Positions 37,744 through 46,452 of a DNA stretch of 64,000 nt are shown here, piece after piece (positions within the stretch are counted from its first letter, which is position 1; every line of letters starts with the position of its first letter). The notes under the pieces were generated by a model that ran no database searches, was not told where the DNA came from, and saw only the letters and a program-made list of their open reading frames with translations. A program made the translations under genes and the position numbers. The stretch comes from Mesorhizobium muleiense (GTDB lineage: Bacteria > Pseudomonadota > Alphaproteobacteria > Rhizobiales > Rhizobiaceae): positions 16,613-80,612 of the forward strand of contig NZ_FNEE01000028.1 in assembly GCF_900099905.1 (NCBI RefSeq). Reading direction: 5' to 3'.

Positions 37744-38997
37744 ATGAAAAACGGTGTGGTCATTGTCGGTGCGGGTCATGCGGGCGTGCAAGCGGCCGCC
37801 AGCCTGCGCGAGGACGGCTACGACGAACCCGTGATCCTCATCAGCGATGAGGACGAACTGCCCTACCACAAGCCGCCGCTGTCGAAGACCTTCATCAAGG
37901 ATCAGGAGGCCAGACCGCAGCCGCTGCGCGGCGAGGCTTTTTATACCGGCAGCGCGATCAACTACCGGCCGGGCGTCCGCATCGATCGCATCGATGCCGG
38001 CGGCCGCAGGCTGGAGCTATCGGATGGCGGCACACTGCCGTTCGACCGGCTGATCCTGGCGACCGGTTCGCGGCCGCGCATGCTGTCGCTGCCGGGTTCG
38101 GATTTTTCGGGCGTGGTGTCGCTGCGCTCGCTCGCCGACGCGCGCCTGATCCGCGAATTGAGCGCGCAGAGCGAGGATGTCGTCATCCTCGGCGGCGGCT
38201 TCATCGGGCTGGAGATCGCCGCGACGCTCACAGCGGCCGGCCGCAAGGTCATCGTGGTCGAGGCGGTCGACCGGCTGCTCGGCCGGGCGGTGGCGCCGAT
38301 CATCGCGCGCCACGTGCGGCAGCGGCTGGAAGCGACCGGCGTGCGCATTCTCACCGGCACCACGATTGCACGGCTCGAAGCCGAGAACGGCCATGTCTCG
38401 GCGGCAATCACCGCATCCGGCGATCGGCTGCCGGCCCAGATGGTCATCATCGGCATCGGCGTCGTGCCGAATGTCGAACTGGCGCAAGCCGCCGGCATCA
38501 TTATCGCCAACGGCATCCGCGTCGACCAGCAGATGCGCACGTCGGTGCCCGAAATCCTCGCCATTGGCGATGCCGCTTCCTACCGGCACTGGCTCACCGG
38601 CGGCGATGTGCGGCTGGAATCGGTGCAGAATGCGACCGACCAGGCGCGTCTTGCAGCACGCACCGTTGTCGGCCATGCGGACGCCTTTGCGGCGGTGCCG
38701 TGGTTCTGGTCCGATATCGGTGACATCAAGCTGCAGATGGTCGGCCTGATTTCGGGCGGCGACAGCCATGTCGTGCTGGGCGACGTCAACGAGAACCGGT
38801 TCTCCATCTACCACTATGCTGGGAATCGTCTGCTCGGCATCGAATCGGTCAACCGGCCTGGCGACCACATGCTTGGCCGCAAGATGCTCGGCGCCGGCTT
38901 TTCGCCGACGCCGCAGACGGTCGCGACAGGACCGGACGGATTGAAGGCGGCGCTCGCCGCTTTCCAGCAGGTAGAGCCCGTCCGCGCCGCGGAGTAG
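37744..38997 (+). CDS. FAD-dependent ferredoxin reductase
   Basis: 417 residues, class of rhodocoxin/putidaredoxin/biphenyl-dioxygenase reductases. An N-terminal FAD motif VVIVGAGHAGVQAAASLR is followed by an NAD(P) motif VVILGGGFIGLEIAATL (about residues 146-162). The second FAD block is ILAIGDAASY. The C-terminal reductase domain (about residues 320-400) completes the fold. It moves electrons from NAD(P)H to a [2Fe-2S] ferredoxin. It is divergent from the iron operon, sharing the intergenic region with the ICE box, so it could be the reductase for Bfd, though such a link is only inferred from position. Confidence 0.88.
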   Translation: MKNGVVIVGAGHAGVQAAASLREDGYDEPVILISDEDELPYHKPPLSKTFIKDQEARPQPLRGEAFYTGSAINYRPGVRIDRIDAGGRRLELSDGGTLPFDRLILATGSRPRMLSLPGSDFSGVVSLRSLADARLIRELSAQSEDVVILGGGFIGLEIAATLTAAGRKVIVVEAVDRLLGRAVAPIIARHVRQRLEATGVRILTGTTIARLEAENGHVSAAITASGDRLPAQMVIIGIGVVPNVELAQAAGIIIANGIRVDQQMRTSVPEILAIGDAASYRHWLTGGDVRLESVQNATDQARLAARTVVGHADAFAAVPWFWSDIGDIKLQMVGLISGGDSHVVLGDVNENRFSIYHYAGNRLLGIESVNRPGDHMLGRKMLGAGFSPTPQTVATGPDGLKAALAAFQQVEPVRAAE

Positions 38998-39023
38998 GGA
39001 GCCGCCCGCCAATTGTCGATCTC

Positions 39024-39149
39024 GGCGCTGCCCCTCATCGCCCTGCCGGGCCCTTCTCCCCGTGAAGGACGGGGAGAAGGGCTGATCGCAACGCTGGCGC
39101 CCCTCTCCCCGTTTTTCACGGGGAGAGGGTAAGGGTGAGGGGCAGCGCC
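39024..39149. repeat. Palindromic repeat copy 1
   Basis: Outer arms GGCGCTGCCCCTCA (39024-39037) and TGAGGGGCAGCGCC (39136-39149) enclose two stems, CCCTTCTCCCCGT/ACGGGGAGAAGGG and CCCTCTCCCCGT/ACGGGGAGAGGG. It lies between convergent genes, and the frameshifted gabT reading frame runs into it. Confidence 0.85.
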
Positions 39150-39168
39150 AACGCCCGGAAAGATCCGC

Positions 39169-40444
39169 TCAGGCGGCGCGGACCTCGCGGATCGAGCTTT
39201 CCAGGATGTCGAGCGCTTCGTTCATGACGCCGTCCTGGATGGTGATTGGCGCGAGAAAGCGGATGACGTTGCCGTAGACGCCGCAGGTGAGCAGGATCAG
39301 GCCCTTGTCGAGCGCCTTCAGCCGGACCGCATTGGCGATCTCGGCCGACGGCAGGCTTCTTCACATCGTTGAACTCGACAGCGTTCATGAAGCCCGGGCC
39401 TCTGATATCGACGATCTCCGGCGTGTCGTCGCGGATCGATTGCAGCCGCTGCTTCAGCCGGTTGCCCAGCGTGTTGGCGCGGTCGCAGAGCTTTTCCTCT
39501 TCGATCACGTCGAGCACGGCATGCGCCGCGGCAACGCCGATCGGGCTGCCGCCATAGGTGCCGCCGAGCCCGCCGGGGCTGGGCGCATCCATGATCTCGG
39601 CGCGGCCGGTGACCGCCGACAGCGGGAAGCCGCCGGCAAGGCTCTTGGCCATGGTGGTGATGTCGGGCGCCACCTCGTGATGATCCATGGCGAACATCTT
39701 TCCGGTACGGGCAAAACCGGTCTGCACCTCGTCGGCGATCAACAGCATGCCGTGCTGGTCGCAGATCTTGCGCAGCGCCGTCATGAAGTCGCGCGGCGCC
39801 TCGTAAAATCCGCCCTCGCCCTGCACCGGCTCGACGATGATGGCGGCGACGCGGGCCGGATCGACATCGGCCTTGAACAGCCGGTCGAGCGCGGCCAGCG
39901 AATCGGCGACCGTGATCCCATGCAGCGCCACCGGGAACGGCGCGTGGAAAACATCGGCCGGCATGGCGCCGAAGCCGACCTTGTAGGGCACAACCTTGCC
40001 GGTCAGCGCCATGCCCATGAAGGTGCGGCCATGGAAGCCGCCGGCAAAGGCAATGACCGCCGGACGGCCGGTTGCGTTGCGGGCGATCTTGATGGCGTTC
40101 TCCACCGCTTCGGCACCGGTGGTGACGAAAATCGTCTTCTTGTCGAATTTGCCCGGCAGCAAGCCGTTCAGCCGTTCGGCCAGCCTGACATAGCTCTCAT
40201 AGGGCACCACCTGGTGGCAGGTATGGGTGAAGCGGTCGAGCTGCGCCTTGACCGCCTCGATCACCCTGGGATGGCGGTGGCCGGTGTTGACGACGGCGAT
40301 GCCGGACGAGAAATCGATGTAGCGCCGGCCTTCGACATCCCAGATTTCCGAGTTCTCGGCGCGGTCGGCATAAATCTGCGTGGTCATGCCGACGCCGCGC
40401 GAGATCGACTGGTTCTTGCGTTCGGAAATGGCAGAGTTCTTCAT
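39169..40444 (-). pseudogene. gabT: 4-aminobutyrate aminotransferase, frameshifted
   Basis: A class III aminotransferase of expected length (about 425 codons) with start at 40444 (GAGGGAACATC ahead). The N-terminal 362 codons are intact and include TTGAEAVENAIKIAR, IADEVQTGFARTGK and the PLP lysine in MAKSLAGGFPLSAV. Near 39342-39356 the frame is lost: after DVKKP the read frame gives unrelated sequence and runs to 39116. In another frame AEIANAVRLKALDKGLILL through RFLAPITIQDGV to a stop at 39169 restores the true C-terminus. The cause looks like four extra bases (GCCG). It would convert GABA to succinate semialdehyde if intact. It could also be an assembly error. Confidence 0.75.
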
Positions 40445-40803
40445 GATGTTCCCTCACCGGGCCGACGCCCGTTCTCGTTTGGATGATTGCCGGGAATTGT
40501 TCTGGCCTTATTTCATGTTTTCCTCAAGTTGGCACCGGTGGCAGGCGATTGGGCCTGCCGGGACCGCCGCCAGGCAATTGGGCCTGCCGCCTTTGGCGTC
40601 GTGTTCCTTCGCGCCCCCCTCTGGCCTGCCGGCCATCTCCCCCACAAGTGGGGAGATTGGCTGTCATTGATGGTTTCGCCAATCGCGAACGCTGCAGGAG
40701 GAGCGCCGTCGATGAAGCTGCCGATCTCCCTCCTTGTGGGGGAGATGGCCGGCAGGCCAGAGGGGGGCGCGAAGGAATGCGACATATGGAATAAAAAGAT
40801 ACT
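40445..40803. other. Intergenic region between gabT and the peptide transporter
   Basis: 359 bp without a gene. The right half is palindromic repeat copy 2. The left half has no recognised promoter, though a direct repeat AATTGGGCCTGCCG-type and the word GGCCTGCCGG recur next to the repeat. Confidence 0.5.
40605..40776. repeat. Palindromic repeat copy 2
   Basis: Perfect 44-bp arms: the left one starts TCCTTCGCGCCCCCCTCTGG (40605) and the right one is its complement ending at 40776. The interior contains CCAATCTCCCCAC-type and GCGAACGCTGCAGGAGG segments also seen in copies 4 and 5. A folded RNA would be a very long hairpin. Confidence 0.9.
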
Positions 40804-41550
40804 CTAAGCCCTGACAAACCCGTCGCTCGCCCTGAGCAAATTGCGCGTATAATCCTTGCTGACGCGGCGCTCGACGAGGTCATCAGCGGTGAGATGCTCG
40901 ACCGCCTCGCCGTTCTGCATCACCATCAGCCGCTCGCACATATGGGTGATGATGGCGAGGTCGTGGCTGACCATCAGGAAGGTCAGCTTGCGCCGCCGCC
41001 GGATGTCTTCCAACAGGTTGAGCACCTCCGCCTGCACGGAAGCGTCGAGCGCCGAGGTCGGCTCGTCGAGCAGCAGGATCGCCGGTTCGAGGATCAGCGC
41101 CCGCGCAATCGCCACCCGCTGGCGCTGGCCACCCGACAATTGATGCGAATAGCGGAAGCGGAAGCCAGTGCCGAGCCCGACCTCGTCGAGCGCCCGCTGG
41201 ATGCGCTTCTCGCCATCGGCAAAGCCGTGGATGGCGAGCGGCTCCTGCAGCAGGCGGTCGACGGTCTGGCGCGGATGCAGCGAGCCGTAGGGGTCCTGGA
41301 AGACCATCTGCACCTCGCGATAGAAGGCCTTGTCGCGGCGCTTGCCGAGTTTTTTCCCGTTGACGGTGATGCTGCCCGAAGCGGCCGGCGCGAGGCCGGC
41401 AATCGCGCGCAACAGCGTCGATTTGCCGGAGCCGGATTCGCCGACCAGGCCGAAGGATTCGCCGGATTGCACCTCGAGGCTGACACCCTTCAGCGCGCGA
41501 AAGCGGTCGAAGACCACCTCCAGCCTGTCGGCGGAAAGTGCTGCCGTCAT
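40804..41550 (-). CDS. Peptide ABC transporter ATP-binding protein (DppF type)
   Basis: 248 residues from the ATG at 41550, overlapping the stop of the previous gene (ATGA). Walker A is GESGSGKST, the signature is LSGGQRQRVAIARAL, Walker B is ILLLDEPTSALD, and the switch His is in MVSHDL. It is the second of two ATPases of a dipeptide/oligopeptide importer. It lacks the longer C-terminal oligopeptide_HPY region of full-length DppF. It ends the five-gene operon from 46229. Confidence 0.9.
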   Translation of the reverse strand: MTAALSADRLEVVFDRFRALKGVSLEVQSGESFGLVGESGSGKSTLLRAIAGLAPAASGSITVNGKKLGKRRDKAFYREVQMVFQDPYGSLHPRQTVDRLLQEPLAIHGFADGEKRIQRALDEVGLGTGFRFRYSHQLSGGQRQRVAIARALILEPAILLLDEPTSALDASVQAEVLNLLEDIRRRRKLTFLMVSHDLAIITHMCERLMVMQNGEAVEHLTADDLVERRVSKDYTRNLLRASDGFVRA

Positions 41551-42380
41551 GCCGCCCACTCCGGCTTGCGGTCGAGCACCGGCAGCGGGTGGCGGTCGGC
41601 GCCGATCTTGGGCATGCAGTTGAGCAGGCCGCGCGTATAGGGATGCTGGGCGCGGCCGAGCTCCGACGCCTTGAGCTGCTCGACCACCTTGCCGGCATAC
41701 ATGACGATCACCCGATCGCAGAAGGACGAGACCAGGCGCAGATCGTGCGAGATGAAGATCAGGCCCATGCCGCGCTCGCTGACCAGCCTGTCGAGGATGC
41801 CGAGCACGTCGAGCTGAACGGTGACGTCGAGCGCCGAGGTCGGCTCGTCGGCGATCATCATCTCCGGCCCGGCAATCAGCATCATGGCGATCATGGCGCG
41901 CTGGCCCATGCCGCCCGACACCTCGTGCGGATGCAGGTCGAAGACACGGGCGGGTTCGCGGATCTGCACCGCCTCCAGCATGGCGAGCGCGCGGTCGCGG
42001 GCTTCCGCCTTGCCGACCTTCTCATGCGTACGCAGCGTCTCGACAATCTGGCGGCCGATGCTCATCACCGGGTCGAGCGAGTATTTTGGATCCTGGAGGA
42101 TCATCGCGATGCGCTTGCCGCGCATCGCCCGGCGGTCGCGGGGCGAGGCCGCGAGCAGGTCGGTGCCGTCGAAGGCAAGCTTGCTGGCCGTGACCTCGGC
42201 CTGCGGCGGGGTCAGGCCCATGATGGCGCGGCCGGTCTGCGACTTGCCGGAACCGCTCTCGCCGACGATGCCGAGCCGTTCGCGGCCGAGCGAGAAGGAG
42301 ACGCCGCGCACCGCCTCGATCCGGCCGGTGCGCGTCGGGAAGGTGACGCGCAGATCGTCGACCTCGAGAAGCGTGCTCAT
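41547..42380 (-). CDS. Peptide ABC transporter ATP-binding protein (DppD type)
   Basis: 277 residues. Walker A is GESGSGKSQT (unusual Gln in the final position; the catalytic Lys is kept), the signature VSGGMGQRAMIAMML, and Walker B MMIADEPTSALD. The switch His is in FISHDL. The gene overlaps the permease upstream by 4 bp and the second ATPase downstream by 4 bp, so the three are translationally coupled. It powers the DppBC-like membrane pair. Confidence 0.9.
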   Translation of the reverse strand: MSTLLEVDDLRVTFPTRTGRIEAVRGVSFSLGRERLGIVGESGSGKSQTGRAIMGLTPPQAEVTASKLAFDGTDLLAASPRDRRAMRGKRIAMILQDPKYSLDPVMSIGRQIVETLRTHEKVGKAEARDRALAMLEAVQIREPARVFDLHPHEVSGGMGQRAMIAMMLIAGPEMMIADEPTSALDVTVQLDVLGILDRLVSERGMGLIFISHDLRLVSSFCDRVIVMYAGKVVEQLKASELGRAQHPYTRGLLNCMPKIGADRHPLPVLDRKPEWAA

Positions 42381-43303
42381 TGGTCACCACTGCGGGGGTC
42401 GAGCGCGTCGCGCAGGCCGTCGCCGAGCAGGTTGAAGCCGAGGCTGACGAAGAGGATGGCAAAGCCCGGTGCACCGGCCACCCACCATTGGTCGAGCACG
42501 AAGCGGCGGCCCGACGCGATCATCGCGCCCCATTCCGGCAGCGGCGGTTGCGCGCCGAGGCCGAGGAAGCCGAGACCGGCGGCGGTCAGGATGATGCCGG
42601 CCATGTCGAGCGTCACCCGGACGATCAGCGACGAGATGCAGAGCGGCATGATGTGGCGCAGCACGATGCGGAACGGCGAGGCGCCCATCAATTGCACCGC
42701 CTTGATGTAATCCGAATTGCGCACGGTGAGCGTTTCGGCACGCGCGATACGGGCGTAGGGCGGCCATGAGGTGACGGCGATAGCGAGCACCGCATTCTCG
42801 ATGCCGGGGCCGAGTGCGGCGACGAAGGCCAGCGCCAGGATCAGCTTCGGAAAGGCGAGAAAGATGTCGGTGATACGCATCAGGATCGCATCGATCCAGC
42901 CGCCGGCATAACCGGCGACGGTGCCGACCAGCAGGCCGATAGGAGCGGCGATGACTGCGACGAGAATGACGACGTAAAGCGTCCATCGCGAGCCGAAGAT
43001 GACGCGCGAAAGGATGTCGCGGCCGAGGTCGTCGGTGCCGAACCAGTGCGCAGCACTTGGCGCCAGCAGCCGCGAGCCCTTGAGGTCGCCGAATGTCGGC
43101 GAATAGGGCGCCAGCACATTGGCAAAGGCGGCGACCACCAGCAAAGCGATGATGATGAGCAGGCCGAGAAACGCCAGCCGGTTGGCTGAAAAGCGCCGCC
43201 ACGCGACATAGGCGCGGCCGAGCCTGGCCTGCATGCGCGACGCCGGCCGCTCGCTGAGCAGCCAGTCGCGGCGGGAGAGGGGGCCGGCGTGGGAGGCGGT
43301 CAT
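42377..43303 (-). CDS. Peptide ABC transporter permease (DppC type)
   Basis: 308 residues. The N-terminal cytoplasmic segment is followed by one hydrophobic helix (LAFLGLLIIIALLVVAAFANV), a periplasmic loop (FGTDDLGRDILSR, the DppC/OppC signature) and five more helices. The EAA-like loop for ATPase contact is RAETLTVRNSDYIKAVQLMGAS. It forms the channel with the DppB-type protein. It is separated from dppB by a 196-bp gap that contains palindromic repeat copy 3. Confidence 0.9.
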   Translation of the reverse strand: MTASHAGPLSRRDWLLSERPASRMQARLGRAYVAWRRFSANRLAFLGLLIIIALLVVAAFANVLAPYSPTFGDLKGSRLLAPSAAHWFGTDDLGRDILSRVIFGSRWTLYVVILVAVIAAPIGLLVGTVAGYAGGWIDAILMRITDIFLAFPKLILALAFVAALGPGIENAVLAIAVTSWPPYARIARAETLTVRNSDYIKAVQLMGASPFRIVLRHIMPLCISSLIVRVTLDMAGIILTAAGLGFLGLGAQPPLPEWGAMIASGRRFVLDQWWVAGAPGFAILFVSLGFNLLGDGLRDALDPRSGDQ

Positions 43304-43326
43304 GGCGATACCTCTTGAAGCTGTCG

Positions 43327-43460
43327 ACCCCCACTCCGGTCTGCTTCGCAGACCACCTCTCCCCCGTTCGACGGGGGAGAGGAAAGGCGCGACGCGTGCG
43401 ACCAGCTTTTCCTCTCCCCCGGGCAGGGGGAGAGGTGGCCCGAAGGGCCGGAGTGGGGGT
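43327..43460. repeat. Palindromic repeat copy 3
   Basis: Outer arms ACCCCCACTCCGG (43327-43339) and CCGGAGTGGGGGT (43448-43460). Inside are CCTCTCCCCCGTTCGACGGG and CCTCTCCCCCGGGCAGGGGG, each a compact hairpin. It lies within the importer operon, between the two permease genes. Confidence 0.9.
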
Positions 43461-43499
43461 GATTGGCCGCAGCCAAGCCCGAAAGTGCGATACCTCTGC

Positions 43500-44567
43500 T
43501 CATCGTACCTTGGTCCTTGGGTCGAGCACCCGGTAGAGCAGGTCGGACAGGAGATTGATGCCGATGAACACCGAGCCGATGATGATGGTGCCGCCGAGCA
43601 CGGCGTTCATGTCGGCGTTCTGCAGGGAATTGGTGATGTAGAGGCCGATGCCCGGCCAGGAAAACACGGTCTCGGTGAGCACCGAGCCTTCGAGCAGACC
43701 GGCATAGGAGAGCGCGATCACGGTGACCATCGGCACGGCGGCGTTGCGCAGCGCGTGGCCCCAGATGATGCGTGTTTCCGACAGGCCCTTGGCGCGCGCC
43801 GCGACGATATATTCCTGGGCAAGCTCGTTCAGCATGAACGATCGGGTCATGCGGCTGATGTAGGCGAGCGAGAAATAGCCAAGCAGCGAGGCCGGCAGGA
43901 TGATGTGGCGGAAGGCATCGCGAAACACATCCCACTGCCGCTGCCACAGCGCATCCAGGAGATAAAAGCCGGTGATCGGGGTGAAGGTGTATTCGTAGAC
44001 GATGTCGAGGCGGCCGGGAAAAGCCACCCATTGCAGCCTGGCGTAGAACAGCACGAGCGCCAGCAGTCCCAGCCAGAAGATCGGCACGGAGTAGCCGACC
44101 AGTCCGATGATGCGGACAATCTGATCGATGATGCTGCCGCGCCGGACCGCGGCCAGCACGCCGAGCGGCACACCAAGCAAAGCACCGATCAGCGTTCCCA
44201 GCGTCGCCAGCTCGATCGTCGCCGGAAAGGCGCGGCGGATGTCGGTCATGACAGGATTGGTGGTCAGCACCGAGGTGCCGAAATTGCCGTTCAGGGCATT
44301 CTTCACATAGATGTAGAACTGCTCGATCAGCGGCAGGTCGAGCCCCATCTCGCGGCGCGTCCGCTCGACGACATTGGCCGGCGCCCGGTCGCCGAGCACC
44401 GCCAGCACCGGGTCGATCGGGATGACCCGGCCGATGAAGAAGGTCACCGCGAGAAGACCGAGATAGGTGGTTATCGCGATGACCAGGAAACGGGCGATCG
44501 ACGAGGCGACAGCGACAGCACGGGCGCTGCCGCGCCCTGCCGTCGCTTCGCTTTCAACAGTACTCAT
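43500..44567 (-). CDS. Peptide ABC transporter permease (DppB type)
   Basis: 355 residues, slightly longer than the usual 330-340 because of a cytoplasmic N-terminal extension and an insert (about residues 190-225). The first helix is FLVIAITTYLGLLAVTFFIG and is followed by the periplasmic PIDPVLAVLGDRAP. The ATPase-contact loop is EYIVAARAKGLSETRIIWGHALRN. It pairs with the DppC-type permease. The start lies 18 bp after the binding-protein stop. Confidence 0.9.
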   Translation of the reverse strand: MSTVESEATAGRGSARAVAVASSIARFLVIAITTYLGLLAVTFFIGRVIPIDPVLAVLGDRAPANVVERTRREMGLDLPLIEQFYIYVKNALNGNFGTSVLTTNPVMTDIRRAFPATIELATLGTLIGALLGVPLGVLAAVRRGSIIDQIVRIIGLVGYSVPIFWLGLLALVLFYARLQWVAFPGRLDIVYEYTFTPITGFYLLDALWQRQWDVFRDAFRHIILPASLLGYFSLAYISRMTRSFMLNELAQEYIVAARAKGLSETRIIWGHALRNAAVPMVTVIALSYAGLLEGSVLTETVFSWPGIGLYITNSLQNADMNAVLGGTIIIGSVFIGINLLSDLLYRVLDPRTKVR

Positions 44568-44585
44568 GCGGCGCGTCCGCCGGCG

Positions 44586-46229
44586 TCACTCCTTGGAGAT
44601 CTGGCTGACGAAATTGGTGTCGAAGCTCGGGCCGAGCGCAAAACCCTTGAGGTTCTTGCGCAGGCCGGCCACTTCCAGCTGCTGGTGAACGATGATGAAA
44701 GGACTGGTTTCGAGAATCTTCCTCTGCAGATCCTGGTACATTGCGGCGCGCTTGGCCGGATCCTTCTCGAGCAGGGCCGCTTCCGTCTGCTTGGTCAAGT
44801 CCGGAATATCCCAGGCGTTGCGCCAGGCCAGCGTCTTGGTCTTGCCTTCATCCGAATTGTCGGGGTTGCTGGCGAAGGTCTGGGCGTTGGAGTTCGGATC
44901 GAAATAATCCTGGCCCCACTGGCCGATATAGATATCGTGGTTGCGGGCGCGGTATTTGGTCAGCGTCTGTTTGCCGTCGCCGGGAATGATCTCCAGCTTG
45001 ACGCCGGCTTGGCCGAGCGTCTGCTGGAACGATTCCGCCATGCCGGTCACCGGCTGGGTGTTGCGTACGTCCATGGTGACGCTGAAGCCGTCTGCCAAGC
45101 CGGCCTTGGCGAGCAGTTCCTTGGCCTTGGCGAGGTCGAATTTGAACGGATTTTCGTCCAGCTCGCCAAGCACGCCTTTTGGCAGGAAGGTCTGGTGGAT
45201 CTCGCCGATGCCCTTGAGGATGGTCGAGCTCAAGGCATCATAGTCGACGAGATATTTGAAGGCCTGGCGAACCTCCGGCTTGGCGAGGTTCGGGTTCTTC
45301 TGATTGAGGCTGATGTAGAAGACCGTGCCCTTCGGCGCGCTGGTGGTGGTGAGATCGGCGTTCTTGGCGATGGCGTCGAGGTCGTTCGGCTCGAGATTGC
45401 GGGCAACGTCGATGTCGCCGGCCTCCAGCGCCAGGCGCTGGCCCGAGCTTTCCTTCATGTTGCGATAGATGACGCGGGCAAGCTTCGCCTTTTCGCCGTG
45501 GTAATTGTCGTTGCGCTCCATGACGACGACCTCGTTGGCCCGCCATTCGCGCAGCTTGAAGGCGCCGGAGCCGGCATAGCCGGTCTTCAGCCAGGCGTTG
45601 CCGAAGTCGTTGTCGTATTTGTAGTCATCGCTGGGCGTCACCGCGGCGGCATGCTCCTTGACCAGCTTGCTGTCGACGACCGACGCGACCGTTGCCGACA
45701 GACAGTTCAGGACGAAGCTCGGCGCATAAGCCTTGTCGACGGTGAACTGGAACGTCGTATCATCGACGGCCTTGGCCTTCTCGGTGACGTTGTCGCCATT
45801 GATGCCGAACTGGCCGATGATGAAGGCCGGGCTCTTGTCGAGCTTGATGGCGCGCTCGAACGAATAGGCGACATCAGCCGCGGTGATCGGATTGCCCGAG
45901 GCAAATTTCAGGCCGGGCTTGAGCTTGAAAGTGTAGGTCAATCCGTCGTCGGAGACAGTCCAGCTTTCGGCGAGATCGCCCTTGACCTTGGAGGTGTCGC
46001 TCAAGTCGAGGCGGACAAGCAGGTCGTAGGTGTTGCCGGTGACCTCGGCGGTCGACAGCTCGAACGCCTCGCCCGGATCCATCGAGATGATGTCGTCGAT
46101 GGCAAACCCCTCGACCAGCGTGTCGGCCGGCGTGACCGCAAGGGCAGGCGCACCGGCCAGAAGCAGCGCGGACATGGCTGCGCCGGCAAGCAGGACGCGG
46201 GAGCGTAGGGCAAACTTTTCCATCATCAT
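44586..46229 (-). CDS. Peptide ABC transporter substrate-binding protein
   Basis: 547 residues. The signal peptide is SRVLLAGAAMSALLLAGAP with cleavage near ALA. The mature part is a family 5 binding protein (SBP_bac_5): DLAESWTVSDDGLTYTFKLK and NPITAADVAYSFERAI are the usual landmarks. It delivers a peptide or similar solute to the permeases in the periplasm. Three in-frame ATGs are adjacent; the first has GGGAACAG seven bases upstream. It is the first gene of the five-gene operon. The substrate (peptide, opine, glycoside) cannot be told from sequence; gabT downstream hints at nitrogen compounds. Confidence 0.88.
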   Translation of the reverse strand: MMMEKFALRSRVLLAGAAMSALLLAGAPALAVTPADTLVEGFAIDDIISMDPGEAFELSTAEVTGNTYDLLVRLDLSDTSKVKGDLAESWTVSDDGLTYTFKLKPGLKFASGNPITAADVAYSFERAIKLDKSPAFIIGQFGINGDNVTEKAKAVDDTTFQFTVDKAYAPSFVLNCLSATVASVVDSKLVKEHAAAVTPSDDYKYDNDFGNAWLKTGYAGSGAFKLREWRANEVVVMERNDNYHGEKAKLARVIYRNMKESSGQRLALEAGDIDVARNLEPNDLDAIAKNADLTTTSAPKGTVFYISLNQKNPNLAKPEVRQAFKYLVDYDALSSTILKGIGEIHQTFLPKGVLGELDENPFKFDLAKAKELLAKAGLADGFSVTMDVRNTQPVTGMAESFQQTLGQAGVKLEIIPGDGKQTLTKYRARNHDIYIGQWGQDYFDPNSNAQTFASNPDNSDEGKTKTLAWRNAWDIPDLTKQTEAALLEKDPAKRAAMYQDLQRKILETSPFIIVHQQLEVAGLRKNLKGFALGPSFDTNFVSQISKE

Positions 46230-46452
46230 TTTTAACTGTTCCCTGTTTTGTTGACCTGAGTTCCCGGCTCAGGGTTTTGGCATTCACCTGCCAAATCGAA
46301 CGGTGACCCTGAACCGGTCGTCCTGGTGATTTTTATCCAGTTCGGCCTCACCATATCCGGCGGTTTCAGGCGCGGCAACGAGCATTTGCGAAGCTGTTTG
46401 TTGGGCCAGATCAGGCAGCCACCACCGCCGGAAGCAACAACCCGGAGCGCAG

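Noticed and set aside
40856..41640. Plus-strand ORFs in the transporter ATPase region
   Set aside because: They are shadows of the ATP-binding genes and carry no start signals.
43233..46208. 991-codon plus-strand open frame, and similar long frames at 3284-5359 (-), 7420-9489 (+) and 16233-18575 (+)
   Set aside because: They lie opposite well-supported genes, have His/Arg/Gly-rich composition and no domain; they are by-products of high GC codon usage.
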